64,000 bases of DNA from RGIG6178 sp045118975 (GCA_045118975.1 JBGVCT010000009.1:123276-187275); one strand, 5' to 3'; shown: positions 36,166 to 44,379, counted from the stretch's first letter. Program-made: numbers and translations. Notes: generated by a model not told the origin, from the sequence alone.

Positions 36166-36822
36166 TTATCTTTTCTTATTATATGTTTTAAGTAAAGCTT
36201 CTGCCTCTGCTAAAGTTTTCAATGAATCTGAAGTCATTTTTGGATTTTGTGCTAAATTATCACTTCTAGAAACAATTATCAAATATTCCATTAATTTCTT
36301 ACCATCGCCAAACTTTGAAAAATACTCAATTTGTTTATCTAAAAATTTATTATCTAATTTAATTTGTCCATTACTAACTTGTATAAAAGCATCATGTTTA
36401 TATACAAGTGCCATAATTTGACCACACTCTTTATCATTAAACCCAAGACTAGGTAACAATGGTTCTATAATTTCACAACTTCTTTTATTATGCCCATAAA
36501 ATGTATCTTTATTTTTTCTAAAAACACATGTATCAGGTTTTCCTATATCATGGAAAAACATGGTGTAAGCAAGTAGTCTTCTTGTATCATAATCATAATC
36601 TTTCGATAGTATATTTATACTTTCAACAGAGTGCAAAATATGCCCAAGTACATTATAAATATGCCATGGATTATTTTGATTTCTTTCTTCACATTTTTTA
36701 ATGTCTGGGATATTTGTATCTAACCACTCTTTAAACTCAACATTATTTTTATAGTTATTATAAAAATTCTCCACAACATTATCTGACAACAGAATTTCAT
36801 CTAATAATTCTAAATTAGTCAT
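36166..36822 (-). CDS. HD-domain phosphohydrolase-like protein
   Basis: The 218-residue protein has an HD metal-dependent phosphohydrolase pattern: H in PWHIYNVLGHILHSVES near residues 53-65, FFHDIGKPD near 91, and a later His in YGHNKRSCEI near 110 with VYKHDAF near 140. The arrangement resembles the HD domains attached to CCA-adding enzymes and YedJ-like hydrolases. Here it is a stand-alone domain with a short N-terminal helical part. The substrate is unknown; a nucleotide or RNA 2',3'-phosphate is a guess. It has its own terminator and is not clearly in an operon. Confidence 0.75.
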   Translation of the reverse strand: MTNLELLDEILLSDNVVENFYNNYKNNVEFKEWLDTNIPDIKKCEERNQNNPWHIYNVLGHILHSVESINILSKDYDYDTRRLLAYTMFFHDIGKPDTCVFRKNKDTFYGHNKRSCEIIEPLLPSLGFNDKECGQIMALVYKHDAFIQVSNGQIKLDNKFLDKQIEYFSKFGDGKKLMEYLIIVSRSDNLAQNPKMTSDSLKTLAEAEALLKTYNKKR

Positions 36823-36912
36823 ATTATCACTTCCTGTATATAATTATAATACTAATATTCACCACTTACAAACAATAAAAAAGCCTAGATTTCTCTAGGC
36901 TGAATATTTACA

Positions 36913-36986
36913 TGGAGCAGGTGAGGGGAATCGGACCCCCGTAGTCAGCTTGGAAGGCTGAAGTTCTACCATTGAACTACACCTGC
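36913..36986 (-). tRNA. tRNA-Gly(TCC)
   Basis: The minus strand folds into a complete cloverleaf: acceptor GCAGGTG/CACCTGC, anticodon stem CAGCC/GGCTG with loop TTTCCAA-type reading anticodon TCC, T-loop TCCGATT, discriminator T and encoded CCA. It follows tRNA-Glu in the same transcript. Confidence 0.95.
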
Positions 36987-37023
36987 ATGTATATTAAATC
37001 AATTATTCCCGAATCCAATAATT

Positions 37024-37100
37024 TGGTGACGCTTACGGGATTCGAACCCGTGAATGCATCCTTGAGAGGGATGTGAGTTAAGCCGCTTCTCCAAAGCGCC
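37024..37100 (-). tRNA. tRNA-Glu(CTC)
   Basis: Acceptor GGCGCTT pairs with AAGCGTC, D stem GAG/CTC with loop AAGCGGCTTAA, anticodon stem CATCC/GGATG with loop CTCTCAA (anticodon CTC), T arm ACGGG-TTCGAAT-CCCGT, discriminator A and encoded CCA. The body closely resembles Bacillota tRNA-Glu. The CTC anticodon reads only GAG, a rare codon in this AT-rich DNA. Confidence 0.9.
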
Positions 37101-37134
37101 ATAACATGGGTTCCTTAATAATTGATGCGTGATA

Positions 37135-37163
37135 ATAATAATACATTTATTAACGCGTGTCAA
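37135..37163 (-). promoter_or_regulatory. Promoter of the tRNA pair
   Basis: On the minus strand TTGACA (37158-37163), 17-bp spacer, TATTAT (37135-37140), 34 bp before tRNA-Glu. It matches the consensus fully at -35. Confidence 0.8.
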
Positions 37164-37246
37164 CAACTTTTGTTAAATTTTATTTATCTATTTTTTATTT
37201 AATTTTTATTTTCTAATATCTATTTATCAAACTAATACTTAGAAAA

Positions 37247-37275
37247 AGAAAAAGGTTCACATATGTGAACCCTTT
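37247..37275 (-). terminator. Terminator of rplM-rpsI
   Basis: GGTTCAC, loop ATAT, GTGAACC, followed on the minus strand by TTTTTCTTTTT, 20 bp past the rpsI stop. The remaining AT-rich spacer to 37164 shows nothing else. Confidence 0.85.
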
Positions 37276-37294
37276 TAAATAACAAATATAATAA

Positions 37295-37714
37295 TTATCT
37301 CTTAGAGAATTGTGGTGCTCTTCTAGCAGCTTTAAGACCATATTTCTTTCTTTCTTTAGCTCTAGAATCTCTTGTTAACATACCGTTAGCTTTTAATACT
37401 GGTCTGTATTCGTTATTGCTAGCTTCAAGTAGTGCTCTAGCGATACCTAATCTTACAGCTCCAGCTTGTCCTGATGCTCCGCCACCGTTTACGTTAGCTA
37501 AAACATCGAACTTATCAGTAGTGTTAGTTAATGTTAATGGTTGTTTGATATCCATTACTAATGTAGCATATGGCATATATTCATTAACATCTACGCCATT
37601 GATAGTAATTTTACCAGTTCCTGGGATTAGTCTAACACGTGCTACTGAACTTTTTCTTCTACCAGTTCCATAGTATTGAACTTTTTCTTCAGTTTTCTTT
37701 GCTCTTGGTGCCAT
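37295..37714 (-). CDS. rpsI: 30S ribosomal protein S9
   Basis: The 139-residue protein contains the S9 core: YYGTGRRKSSVARVRLIPG, a central GGGASGQAGAVRLGIARALL, and the basic C-terminal tail DSRAKERKKYGLKAARRAPQ ending in FSKR, which reaches the ribosomal P site. It starts with ATG 13 nt after rplM, with an AAGGAGG site, in the universal rplM-rpsI order. Confidence 0.98.
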   Translation of the reverse strand: MAPRAKKTEEKVQYYGTGRRKSSVARVRLIPGTGKITINGVDVNEYMPYATLVMDIKQPLTLTNTTDKFDVLANVNGGGASGQAGAVRLGIARALLEASNNEYRPVLKANGMLTRDSRAKERKKYGLKAARRAPQFSKR

Positions 37715-37727
37715 GTGTTATACCTCC

Positions 37728-38168
37728 TTAAAATTTAACTTCCATAGTTTGTGGTTGTTGTGCTGCATGTGGATGCTCGCTACCTTCGTAAACAAATAAT
37801 TTCTTATAGATTTGTCTACCAAGTCTTCCTTTTGGAAGCATACCCCAAACTGCTCTTTCGAACATTTCTGTAGGATACTTTTCAACCATAGTTTTTGCAC
37901 TTCTTACTCTTAATCCACCTGAATATTGAGATGCATTATAATAGTTTTTGTTATTTAATTTGTCCCCTGTTAATAGGACTTCTTTAGCATTAACAACAAT
38001 TACATAATCTCCGCAATCAACATTTGGAGTGTAAATTGGCTTATTCTTTCCTGTTAATACTTGTGCGATTTCACTTGCTAGACGTCCAAGTGGCTTTCCT
38101 GAAGCATCTATTACGTACCATTTACGTGTTAAATCGCTGTTTTTGATCATAGTAGTCTGACGTTGCAT
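37728..38168 (-). CDS. rplM: 50S ribosomal protein L13
   Basis: The 146-residue protein matches L13: KWYVIDASGKPLGRLASEIA near the N terminus, YTPNVDCGDYVIVVNA, and the signature AVWGMLPKGRLGRQIYKKLFVYEGSEHP. The track start (MQRQTTMIKN) is kept, since an AGGAGG site precedes it; an in-frame ATG six codons later is an alternative. It is cotranscribed with rpsI from a consensus promoter and a structured leader. Confidence 0.98.
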   Translation of the reverse strand: MQRQTTMIKNSDLTRKWYVIDASGKPLGRLASEIAQVLTGKNKPIYTPNVDCGDYVIVVNAKEVLLTGDKLNNKNYYNASQYSGGLRVRSAKTMVEKYPTEMFERAVWGMLPKGRLGRQIYKKLFVYEGSEHPHAAQQPQTMEVKF

Positions 38169-38199
38169 GACTAATTTCCTCCTTCTATACCTATAATTG

Positions 38200-38240
38200 T
38201 AACTTTACCGGGGCTACAGTTATGGCATATAGCCGGTTAT
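38200..38240 (-). promoter_or_regulatory. Probable L13 leader (r-protein autoregulation)
   Basis: Just after the promoter, the minus-strand RNA begins with a hairpin in which ACCGG pairs with CCGGT and CTA with TAG. Such a leader in the rplM-rpsI 5' UTR is known from low-GC Bacillota (L13 leader). The identification rests on position and the paired stem, not on a covariance search. Confidence 0.5.
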
Positions 38241-38241
38241 A

Positions 38242-38270
38242 ATAATAAACATATTGAACCGTCTTGTCAA
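38242..38270 (-). promoter_or_regulatory. Promoter of rplM-rpsI
   Basis: On the minus strand TTGACA (38265-38270), 17-bp spacer, TATTAT (38242-38247), immediately before the leader hairpin. Confidence 0.8.
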
Positions 38271-38318
38271 CACAAATTAATTTTTTAACCATAAAAAATA
38301 AATATTTTATATTTAAAG

Positions 38319-38343
38319 AAAAAAAGAAGGCCATCAGCCTTCT
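38319..38343 (-). terminator. Terminator of the 200-residue membrane protein gene
   Basis: On the minus strand GAAGGC, 5-nt loop, GCCTTC is followed by TTTTTTTC. Confidence 0.8.
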
Positions 38344-38363
38344 TCTTTAGATGTTAAATATTA

Positions 38364-38963
38364 TTAAATTTCTTCTTCCATGTAAGGAGTATCGATTTCT
38401 TTAGTTTCTTCAACCTTTAATTCAATACTTTTAATTTCTGGTTCTTGAATTGATCCAACAACCTCTACTTCATTATATTCTTCTACAACAGGTTCAGCCT
38501 TAGTTTCCTCTATTGCGCTGCTTATTTCTTCAACAACTTCTTCTGTTGTAGTTTCTTCAACTGTCTCTGCTTCTTTTTTAAACTTCTTAATTAACATTTT
38601 ATGGAAGCTTGTATTTGCAAGAGTGTATCTTATAACTACATATCCAATGCATACATATGCAGCCATTTGAGCAAATAGGTTTAAGTATCCAACAAAGCCT
38701 ACTAAATCTGCTTTAAATAATGAAATGCAAATTGTTAATACTAATTCTACTGCACAGAAAGCAAAGATACTTGCCCAATCGAATTTAGTAGTTTCTCTAA
38801 CTTCTTCATCTCCATTAGCACCGAATAATTTAACATATGTAAATCCTGCTATAAGTACTGATAATAATAATATAATCCAGTATGCATCAATTGCATAACC
38901 TGCAACACCAGCAACGATATACATTGCTAAACCTGCTAAATAAATTTGATTCTTGTTACTCAT
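38364..38963 (-). CDS. Membrane protein with acidic C-terminal tail
   Basis: I start at ATG 38963 (MSNKNQIYLAG), which has AGAAGGTGG 8 nt upstream; the longer frame would use a GTG inside that site. The 199-residue protein has four or five hydrophobic helices in its first 130 residues. A strongly acidic, Thr/Val/Glu-rich cytosolic tail follows, for example EETTTEEVVEEISSAIEE, and it ends in EVEETKEIDTPYMEEEI-type sequence. No family is recognised. It stands alone between terminators. The composition of the tail suggests a disordered interaction segment. Confidence 0.65.
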   Translation of the reverse strand: MSNKNQIYLAGLAMYIVAGVAGYAIDAYWIILLLSVLIAGFTYVKLFGANGDEEVRETTKFDWASIFAFCAVELVLTICISLFKADLVGFVGYLNLFAQMAAYVCIGYVVIRYTLANTSFHKMLIKKFKKEAETVEETTTEEVVEEISSAIEETKAEPVVEEYNEVEVVGSIQEPEIKSIELKVEETKEIDTPYMEEEI

Positions 38964-39043
38964 AATTTCAACCACCTTCTATGTAGTATTTTAATTCCAT
39001 ACCACAATAATTGCAAGATAAATTTTTTATCTGGAAAATATTA

Positions 39044-40705
39044 TTATTTTCTATTGGCGTTGATTAATTTATCTCCACTAACTCTACCACTTAAAGCTTT
39101 ACCAACACTTTGCCCGCCATAAAAGTAATTATATGAATCTAAAATAAGTCTATGCATCATTTCATTATATACACTAACATCATTATTACTCCATGCATCA
39201 ACATAGTTGTCCCATTCTTTAACTGGTAAAAGTACATATGGCAAGCCTTTTTCTTGATACAAAATATTAGATAATAATCTAGATGTTCTTTTGTTTCCAT
39301 CTGCAAAAGGTTGAGCTCTAATAAGTTCATATATACATGAATTTATTTCATCAACATAATCACTATTACTGATTTCACCATTTGCAGACTTTTTCAATGT
39401 TTCTAAAATTCTCCAAGAAATATTATCCACTATTTGAGGAATCATTCTAGGAGATGCAGTCTCTACTTGAGTTCCCGCCAAACTTACTGGGCTAGTTCTA
39501 TAAAACCCACCTCTAGTCTCATCATATTTATCTGATAATTTAGAAAACATTTTTTGATGTAAATCTCTTATGAAATTAGAAATATCTCTTTCTGTCAAAG
39601 ATTCTATTGCCTCTTTATAACTAAGACCATCAAATCTATGAGGACTACCACTAAATTTAGCTATGCTTGTAAGCAATCCATCCTCAATTGTTTTTTCATA
39701 TAAATCATATTCACCAATTACAACAAGTTGCTCATCACTCAAAGGAATGACTTTTCCGTTTTTATCCACTAAAGCACCATTTTTAACTTTCAAACCTGTT
39801 GCAATATAATTATTGATAATTGCAAGTGCTTTTCTTTGAGCATCTTCTTTAGTAGTCTCTACTTTAATTACTCCTTCATTAACTGAATCATTAGTAATTA
39901 AATTAACTAAAAGTCTACGCTTAGCTATATCGCTCAATTTATCCACATTTCTATAATGAAGTGAATCTATTAAATGTTTTCTTAAAACTTCTCTATGCTT
40001 TTGATAATCAGGAACTAATCTTGCTAAATCTCTTTCTCTATTTTCTTTATTGTATTTAGCTTTCAAAGTTTTGTATGCCGCCTTACTTACACACCCCTCA
40101 ATTATAAAGTTAGCTTTTTTTGCTTTCTTTAACGTCTCAAAAACATTAAAAATTCTAGAACAGCATTGATCAAAAGGCACGCAAAAATGATCTGCAATAA
40201 TATTTATATTAGCGAATGATAATTCACCTTTCTCATTTAAATATTTATACTTTCCATTACTATCTTTTTGAGTAATAAATCTCATAAGTTCCTTTTGTGG
40301 CATCAAAAGTGCACATGCAAAATGCTTGTCTTCTCTATCAAACTTAGAGTTAGCAGTAGTAATATTAGGGCACTTTTTTAATTTTGTATCAGTTAATGCC
40401 TTAGCTACTCTTCTTAACATACAAGCAGCATCAAATCTCATCTGTTCTACACTTCTTGAAGCACTAAGAACCATATAATTTCTTTCATCATCATCTTTAA
40501 AAGAAATATATCTAGTAATAGCTTCTTCTCCATCATCATGAAGTATAAGCATAGTATCCATACTTCTTATCATATCAAAAATAGAAAATCCTTCTTTAGT
40601 TGTAAACATACTTCTAATTGCATTAGCGGATTCTTCAATAGAACTAGGATTATATAACTCTATGATTTTCTTAACAATTTGATTATTTGTATTAAGCATA
40701 ATCAT
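39044..40705 (-). CDS. Degenerate ImmA/IrrE-like domain fused to a degenerate Fic domain
   Basis: The 553-residue protein has two recognisable parts. Residues about 85-185 align with ImmA/IrrE (M78) peptidases: RFDAACMLRR stands where RF-x-x-A-HELGH is expected, followed by KHFACALLMPQKEL, the family's FA-x-x-LLMP block. The zinc ligands HExxH are absent. The C-terminal third is a Fic/Doc fold with QPFADGNKRTSR near residue 465; the catalytic His of HPFxxGN[GK]R is Gln (codon CAA). A TSPVSLAGTQVETASPRMIP flap region precedes it. The start could be GTG 40708, ATG 40705 or ATG 40699, all overlapping the XRE gene's end. I infer a regulator or binding protein rather than an AMP-transferase. Confidence 0.75.
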   Translation of the reverse strand: MIMLNTNNQIVKKIIELYNPSSIEESANAIRSMFTTKEGFSIFDMIRSMDTMLILHDDGEEAITRYISFKDDDERNYMVLSASRSVEQMRFDAACMLRRVAKALTDTKLKKCPNITTANSKFDREDKHFACALLMPQKELMRFITQKDSNGKYKYLNEKGELSFANINIIADHFCVPFDQCCSRIFNVFETLKKAKKANFIIEGCVSKAAYKTLKAKYNKENRERDLARLVPDYQKHREVLRKHLIDSLHYRNVDKLSDIAKRRLLVNLITNDSVNEGVIKVETTKEDAQRKALAIINNYIATGLKVKNGALVDKNGKVIPLSDEQLVVIGEYDLYEKTIEDGLLTSIAKFSGSPHRFDGLSYKEAIESLTERDISNFIRDLHQKMFSKLSDKYDETRGGFYRTSPVSLAGTQVETASPRMIPQIVDNISWRILETLKKSANGEISNSDYVDEINSCIYELIRAQPFADGNKRTSRLLSNILYQEKGLPYVLLPVKEWDNYVDAWSNNDVSVYNEMMHRLILDSYNYFYGGQSVGKALSGRVSGDKLINANRK

Positions 40706-40997
40706 CACCCACTAAATCAACTAAAATATCTTCTAAATCTTTAATTTCCTCTCTAGATAATCCTTCTGTATCAATATAGTTATTAATATCCCAATCAATT
40801 GGTCTTTTTACACATAAAACTCTTGCAAGTCTTTCAATGTTTTCCTTAGATAACATCTCATTTCCATTTTCAAAATTTTCATATTCTTTTTCACTAACAT
40901 CAATTAAAGCAACACAAACATCATAAAAAGAATATCCTAGATATTCTCTATTCTTTTTACATTCCTTTTTAAACTCATAGATAAAATCATTACTCAT
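40692..40997 (-). CDS. XRE-like helix-turn-helix regulator
   Basis: The ATG at 40997 follows AAGGTG by 6 nt; the track's earlier start is a GTG inside that site. The 101-residue protein has a helix-turn-helix of the Cro/CI type (REYLGYSFYDVCVALID, SEKEYENFENGNE, IERLARVLCV, about residues 15-65). An acidic C-terminal helix ending DILVDLVGDD follows. It overlaps the ImmA-Fic gene by several codons, so the two are translationally coupled, in the arrangement common for XRE/ImmA regulator pairs. It probably represses its own operon. No phage genes lie nearby. Confidence 0.75.
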   Translation of the reverse strand: MSNDFIYEFKKECKKNREYLGYSFYDVCVALIDVSEKEYENFENGNEMLSKENIERLARVLCVKRPIDWDINNYIDTEGLSREEIKDLEDILVDLVGDDYA

Positions 40998-41044
40998 CTT
41001 TATCACCTTATAAAAATTATACCATAGATGCTTCCTAATTCAAT

Positions 41045-41071
41045 AAAAAAAGGAACCCTAAGGTTCCCTTT
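41045..41071 (-). terminator. Terminator of hpf
   Basis: On the minus strand GGAACC, loop, GGTTCC with flanking A/T pairs, followed by TTTTTTT. It lies between hpf and the XRE gene. Confidence 0.8.
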
Positions 41072-41094
41072 GTTATTAATCTGAAATCATTGTA

Positions 41095-41628
41095 TTATTC
41101 AACTTCGATTAGACCATAACCGCCATTTTTTCTATTATAAACAACAGCTATATTTTCATTTTCGCTATCTTTATAAATATAGAAATCATGTCCTAACATA
41201 GTCATATTAGTAATAGCTTGATCTAAATCCATAAGTTCTACTTCGATTACTTTAGTTTTAACTAAAATTTCTTTCTCATCTTTCTTTTCTTCTTGGATTT
41301 CATCAAGAGCTAGAACAGTACCTAAATGTTCTTTGTTCTTTCTATTCATCTTAGCTTTTGCTTTTCTAAGTTGTGCAGCTAACTTCTCAACAGCAGCATC
41401 AACACCATTATAGATGTTTTCATCCATAACTTCTGCTCTTAATGTTGCAACTTTAGTTGGGATAGTAACTTCTATCTTTTGTCCAACTTTGTAAGTTCTA
41501 ACAAGTACTCTACATTCTACATCTTCGCCAACTAAGAAGAACTTTTCTAATACCTTTAACTTTTCTTGAATAACACTTTTCATTGCTTCAGTTACTTCAA
41601 CGTTTTTTCCAACAACAGTATATTTCAT
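41095..41628 (-). CDS. hpf: Ribosome hibernation-promoting factor, long form
   Basis: Long HPF dimerises 70S ribosomes into inactive 100S particles in stationary phase. The 177-residue protein has the N-terminal ribosome-binding domain (YTVVGKNVEVTEAMKSVIQE, then VEKLAAQLRKAKAKMNRK) and the C-terminal dimerisation domain, with DQAITNMTMLGHDFYIYKD and a closing NGGYGLIEVE, as found in Bacillota. It stands alone between metK and the XRE gene with its own terminator. Confidence 0.95.
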   Translation of the reverse strand: MKYTVVGKNVEVTEAMKSVIQEKLKVLEKFFLVGEDVECRVLVRTYKVGQKIEVTIPTKVATLRAEVMDENIYNGVDAAVEKLAAQLRKAKAKMNRKNKEHLGTVLALDEIQEEKKDEKEILVKTKVIEVELMDLDQAITNMTMLGHDFYIYKDSENENIAVVYNRKNGGYGLIEVE

Positions 41629-41697
41629 ATTACATTTCTCCTTTTATACTTTATTAGCAATAAAATAGTAACATAAATACACTATATTAACAATCAA

Positions 41698-42858
41698 TTA
41701 AATATTAAAATATTTATTTATTTTACTAACAGCGTCCAATCTTTCATATGTTAAATCAATATCACTTCTTCCAAAATGGCCATATTTACTTACAGCGTAA
41801 AAGTCTAAATCTAACATTTTTAAATTATTAATCATTGAATATGGTCTAAAATCAAATACATTTTTAACCATTTCAATAAGTGTTTCATCATCAAAAACAC
41901 CAGTTCCATAAGTGAAGACATTCAAAGATACAAGCTCACTTTTTCCAATAGCGTAGCTAACTTGAATCTCACATTCTTTAGCAAGTCCACTAGCCACAAT
42001 ATTTTTAGCAACATATCTACAATAATATGCCGCACTTCTATCTACTTTACTAGGATCCTTCCCACTAAATGCTCCACCACCATGATGGCCTCTACCCCCA
42101 TAGGTATCAACAATTATTTTTCTACCAGTTAGTCCAACATCTCCAAGTGGACCACCTATTACAAATCTACCTGATGGATTTATAAGAAGCGTATAATCTG
42201 AAACATCTAAATCATATTCACCTAAAACAACATCTACAATTTCTTCTTTTATATATTTTTTGAATTCTACTTCATCAAAATTAGCATCATGTTGAACAGA
42301 AACCACGACCGTATCTACTTTATTTCTAGTATTATCATCTCCATATTCAATACTAACTTGTGACTTCATATCTGGCTTGGCCCATTTAAATTCACCAGAC
42401 TTTCTTTTTATTGCAGCCAACTTCAAAATTTCTTGAGCAATTTCTATGGTAAGTGGCATATAATTTTTTGTTTCATTGCATGCATATCCAAAAATAATAC
42501 CTTGGTCTCCTGCACCTTGATCCTCTCCAGCACTTACTGCACTATTGATATCACTAGATTGCTCCTTAATAATTACATCAATTTTAGCATTTTCAAGATC
42601 AAAACCATCACTAATATTAGAATATCCAATATCTTTTAAAACCTTTTTTGCTACTTCCTTGTAATCAACTTTAGCTCTAGTAGTTATTTCTCCTGCTATC
42701 ACTAAATTATTACTACTGATAAGCACTTCACACGCCACATGGCTAGTCTTATCTTGTTTTAAACACTCTGTTAAAATTGCGTCACTAATTTGATCGCAAA
42801 CTTTATCTGGGTGCCCTTCACTTACTGCCTCAGAAGTGAAAATTTTTCCTTTTTCCAT
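41698..42858 (-). CDS. metK: S-adenosylmethionine synthetase
   Basis: MetK makes SAM from methionine and ATP. The 386-residue protein contains FTSEAVSEGHPDKVCDQISD with the ATP/Mg site near residue 8, GAGDQGIIFGYAC near 115, the P-loop-like GGGAFSGKDPSKVDRSAAYY near 255, and the C-terminal domain. The gene is preceded by a SAM-I riboswitch and a consensus promoter, so it is switched off when SAM is abundant. Confidence 0.97.
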   Translation of the reverse strand: MEKGKIFTSEAVSEGHPDKVCDQISDAILTECLKQDKTSHVACEVLISSNNLVIAGEITTRAKVDYKEVAKKVLKDIGYSNISDGFDLENAKIDVIIKEQSSDINSAVSAGEDQGAGDQGIIFGYACNETKNYMPLTIEIAQEILKLAAIKRKSGEFKWAKPDMKSQVSIEYGDDNTRNKVDTVVVSVQHDANFDEVEFKKYIKEEIVDVVLGEYDLDVSDYTLLINPSGRFVIGGPLGDVGLTGRKIIVDTYGGRGHHGGGAFSGKDPSKVDRSAAYYCRYVAKNIVASGLAKECEIQVSYAIGKSELVSLNVFTYGTGVFDDETLIEMVKNVFDFRPYSMINNLKMLDLDFYAVSKYGHFGRSDIDLTYERLDAVSKINKYFNI

Positions 42859-42880
42859 TTTACAATCCTCTTTCTTTCTA

Positions 42881-43032
42881 CAAAAAAACTCCCTTGTTTA
42901 AAAGGAAGTTTAGATACCTATACTAGACTCCCTCTTATTGCTCATATTTCTATGCTGGGGATTAGCACCTTCTATATTAGGGTTGCTTCTACGTTTAACG
43001 GTTCCCTCTACCTACGTAGTTCAAAATAAGAG
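42881..43032 (-). promoter_or_regulatory. SAM-I (S-box) riboswitch upstream of metK
   Basis: On the minus strand the closing stem P1 is CTCTTATT (43025-43032) with AATAAGAG (42931-42938). Between them are the S-box signatures GTAGAGGGA, GAAGCAACC and AAGGTGCTAATCC. An intrinsic terminator (about 42886-42910, AACT-CCTT/AAGG-AGTT then TTTTTTT) lies between the aptamer and the metK start. High SAM should favour termination. Confidence 0.9.
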
Positions 43033-43049
43033 TTATATTTTGCAATATC

Positions 43050-43078
43050 ATAGTAAAGTAATTGATATCGCTTGTCAA
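43050..43078 (-). promoter_or_regulatory. Promoter of the metK riboswitch transcript
   Basis: On the minus strand TTGACA (43073-43078), 17-bp spacer, TACTAT (43050-43055), about 18 bp before riboswitch stem P1. Confidence 0.75.
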
Positions 43079-43086
43079 TACAGTTT

Positions 43087-44199
43087 TTAGTTATTAATAA
43101 GGATTAGAGGAACTTTCATCTCTTCTGTTAAGCCAGTATGATGTCCTTTAAAATAATTAGAGTTTTCATGGAATATCATAGTCTTATGAGTATAAGTTCC
43201 AACTGCTATAAAATCACCTAATAAATAGCCCTTATCTCCAATACCAAAATATCCTTCATCAATTAAATCCTGTGTCTTAAATAAAGTAAAATCCTTACTA
43301 TATCTTTCTTTAAATATTCTTTCAAATTCTTCTTTGCACTCTTCTTTTACCTTAAAGGCTGTAGCTCTTGGTTCCAAATAGGGATAAGTTTTTAACATAC
43401 TCATTATTTCTTTATCTTTGTATATTTCAACATACCCTTCAACATCAACTTGTCCATGATCTGCAGTAACAACAATAAGCGTATTCTTTGTATTCTTATG
43501 AATCTTTTCTACAATTTTAACTACCTCATTAATCTTAGCCTTTGCCTCAGGAGAACTGACGCCATAATCATGCATTGTAGCATCTGGTTCTGGATAATAG
43601 GCATAAATATATTGTTTTTCTTTTCTTTTACAAACTGTAACTATAGAATCCACAAATGAATTTTTATCATCATAAACATAGTTATTTAATTCGTCTTTAA
43701 CAGATACATAACTTGGAAAAACAGTAGACACTTTATAATCCGAATCTGCTTTATAGAAATAATACTCAGGTAAAGAAATAGGTCTATCTTTCTTTGCAAT
43801 AGTTAACTTTTCTAAAGTCACATTATCTCTATCAAGAAAAATATCTACGCACTTATTAATGCTTTCAAAATATATAGACCATCCCAACCAACCATGGGTC
43901 AAAGGATATGTGTTAGTTAATAATGATGTAGTTGCATTAGTAGTAGTTGATGGAAATGTAGATTTTATTTCTTTTTTAATATTACTTGTCAAAATATTAG
44001 GTTCATCAACGTTCTTGTTTAAAGGATTTATCCCCAATCCATCAAAACAAATAAATACTACATTTTTATATCCTTTTTGGAGTTCTTTTTTTAAAACAGA
44101 AATAGTAGGGATTTCATTCTTACATCCCAAAAATTCTGCTAGTGTAGCACTAACATTTAGTACACTATTTTTATAATTCGGTTTTAATAATTTTGCCAT
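43087..44199 (-). CDS. Alkaline-phosphatase-superfamily phosphodiesterase/nucleotide pyrophosphatase-like protein
   Basis: I place the start at ATG 44199, 6 nt after AGGTG. The 370-residue protein has the type I phosphodiesterase/nucleotide pyrophosphatase layout: first metal site ICFDGLG near residue 52, nucleophile Thr region STTTNATTSLL near 86, PDATMHDYG near 202, and the second metal site VVTADHGQVD near 242. A WLGWSIYFESI segment follows the nucleophile. No signal peptide is visible, so it may be cytosolic, unlike most eukaryotic ENPP proteins. Substrate unknown. Confidence 0.88.
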   Translation of the reverse strand: MAKLLKPNYKNSVLNVSATLAEFLGCKNEIPTISVLKKELQKGYKNVVFICFDGLGINPLNKNVDEPNILTSNIKKEIKSTFPSTTTNATTSLLTNTYPLTHGWLGWSIYFESINKCVDIFLDRDNVTLEKLTIAKKDRPISLPEYYFYKADSDYKVSTVFPSYVSVKDELNNYVYDDKNSFVDSIVTVCKRKEKQYIYAYYPEPDATMHDYGVSSPEAKAKINEVVKIVEKIHKNTKNTLIVVTADHGQVDVEGYVEIYKDKEIMSMLKTYPYLEPRATAFKVKEECKEEFERIFKERYSKDFTLFKTQDLIDEGYFGIGDKGYLLGDFIAVGTYTHKTMIFHENSNYFKGHHTGLTEEMKVPLILINN

Positions 44200-44238
44200 T
44201 TTAATCACCTAAAAATAGTATACATTATTTACTATTTA

Positions 44239-44379
44239 TTAATTACTTTTTGTAATCATTTTCTTCAATTTTGCTTCTTCTATTCCACTTATTTTGCTAA
44301 CTAAAGCAATATCCATTCCCATTTCAAAAAACAATTTTGCTAATTTTTCTTTTCTTATATCACGTTTTACATTTTTCAT
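44239..44379 (-). CDS. 46-residue protein, possible remnant of an Rpn/PD-(D/E)XK nuclease tail
   Basis: A short frame with AAGGAG 7 nt before ATG encodes MKNVKRDIRKEKLAKLFFEM followed by GMDIALVSKISGIEEAKLKK and a Lys/Asn end. The A-x-x-x-x-x-x-G-M-D-I-x-x-V-S-K-I-S-G pattern resembles the C-terminal helix pair of Rpn-family (recombination-promoting nuclease/putative transposase) proteins. No nuclease domain precedes it, so it is either a decayed remnant or a genuine small protein. The ribosome-binding site argues that it is translated. Confidence 0.5.
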   Translation of the reverse strand: MKNVKRDIRKEKLAKLFFEMGMDIALVSKISGIEEAKLKKMITKSN

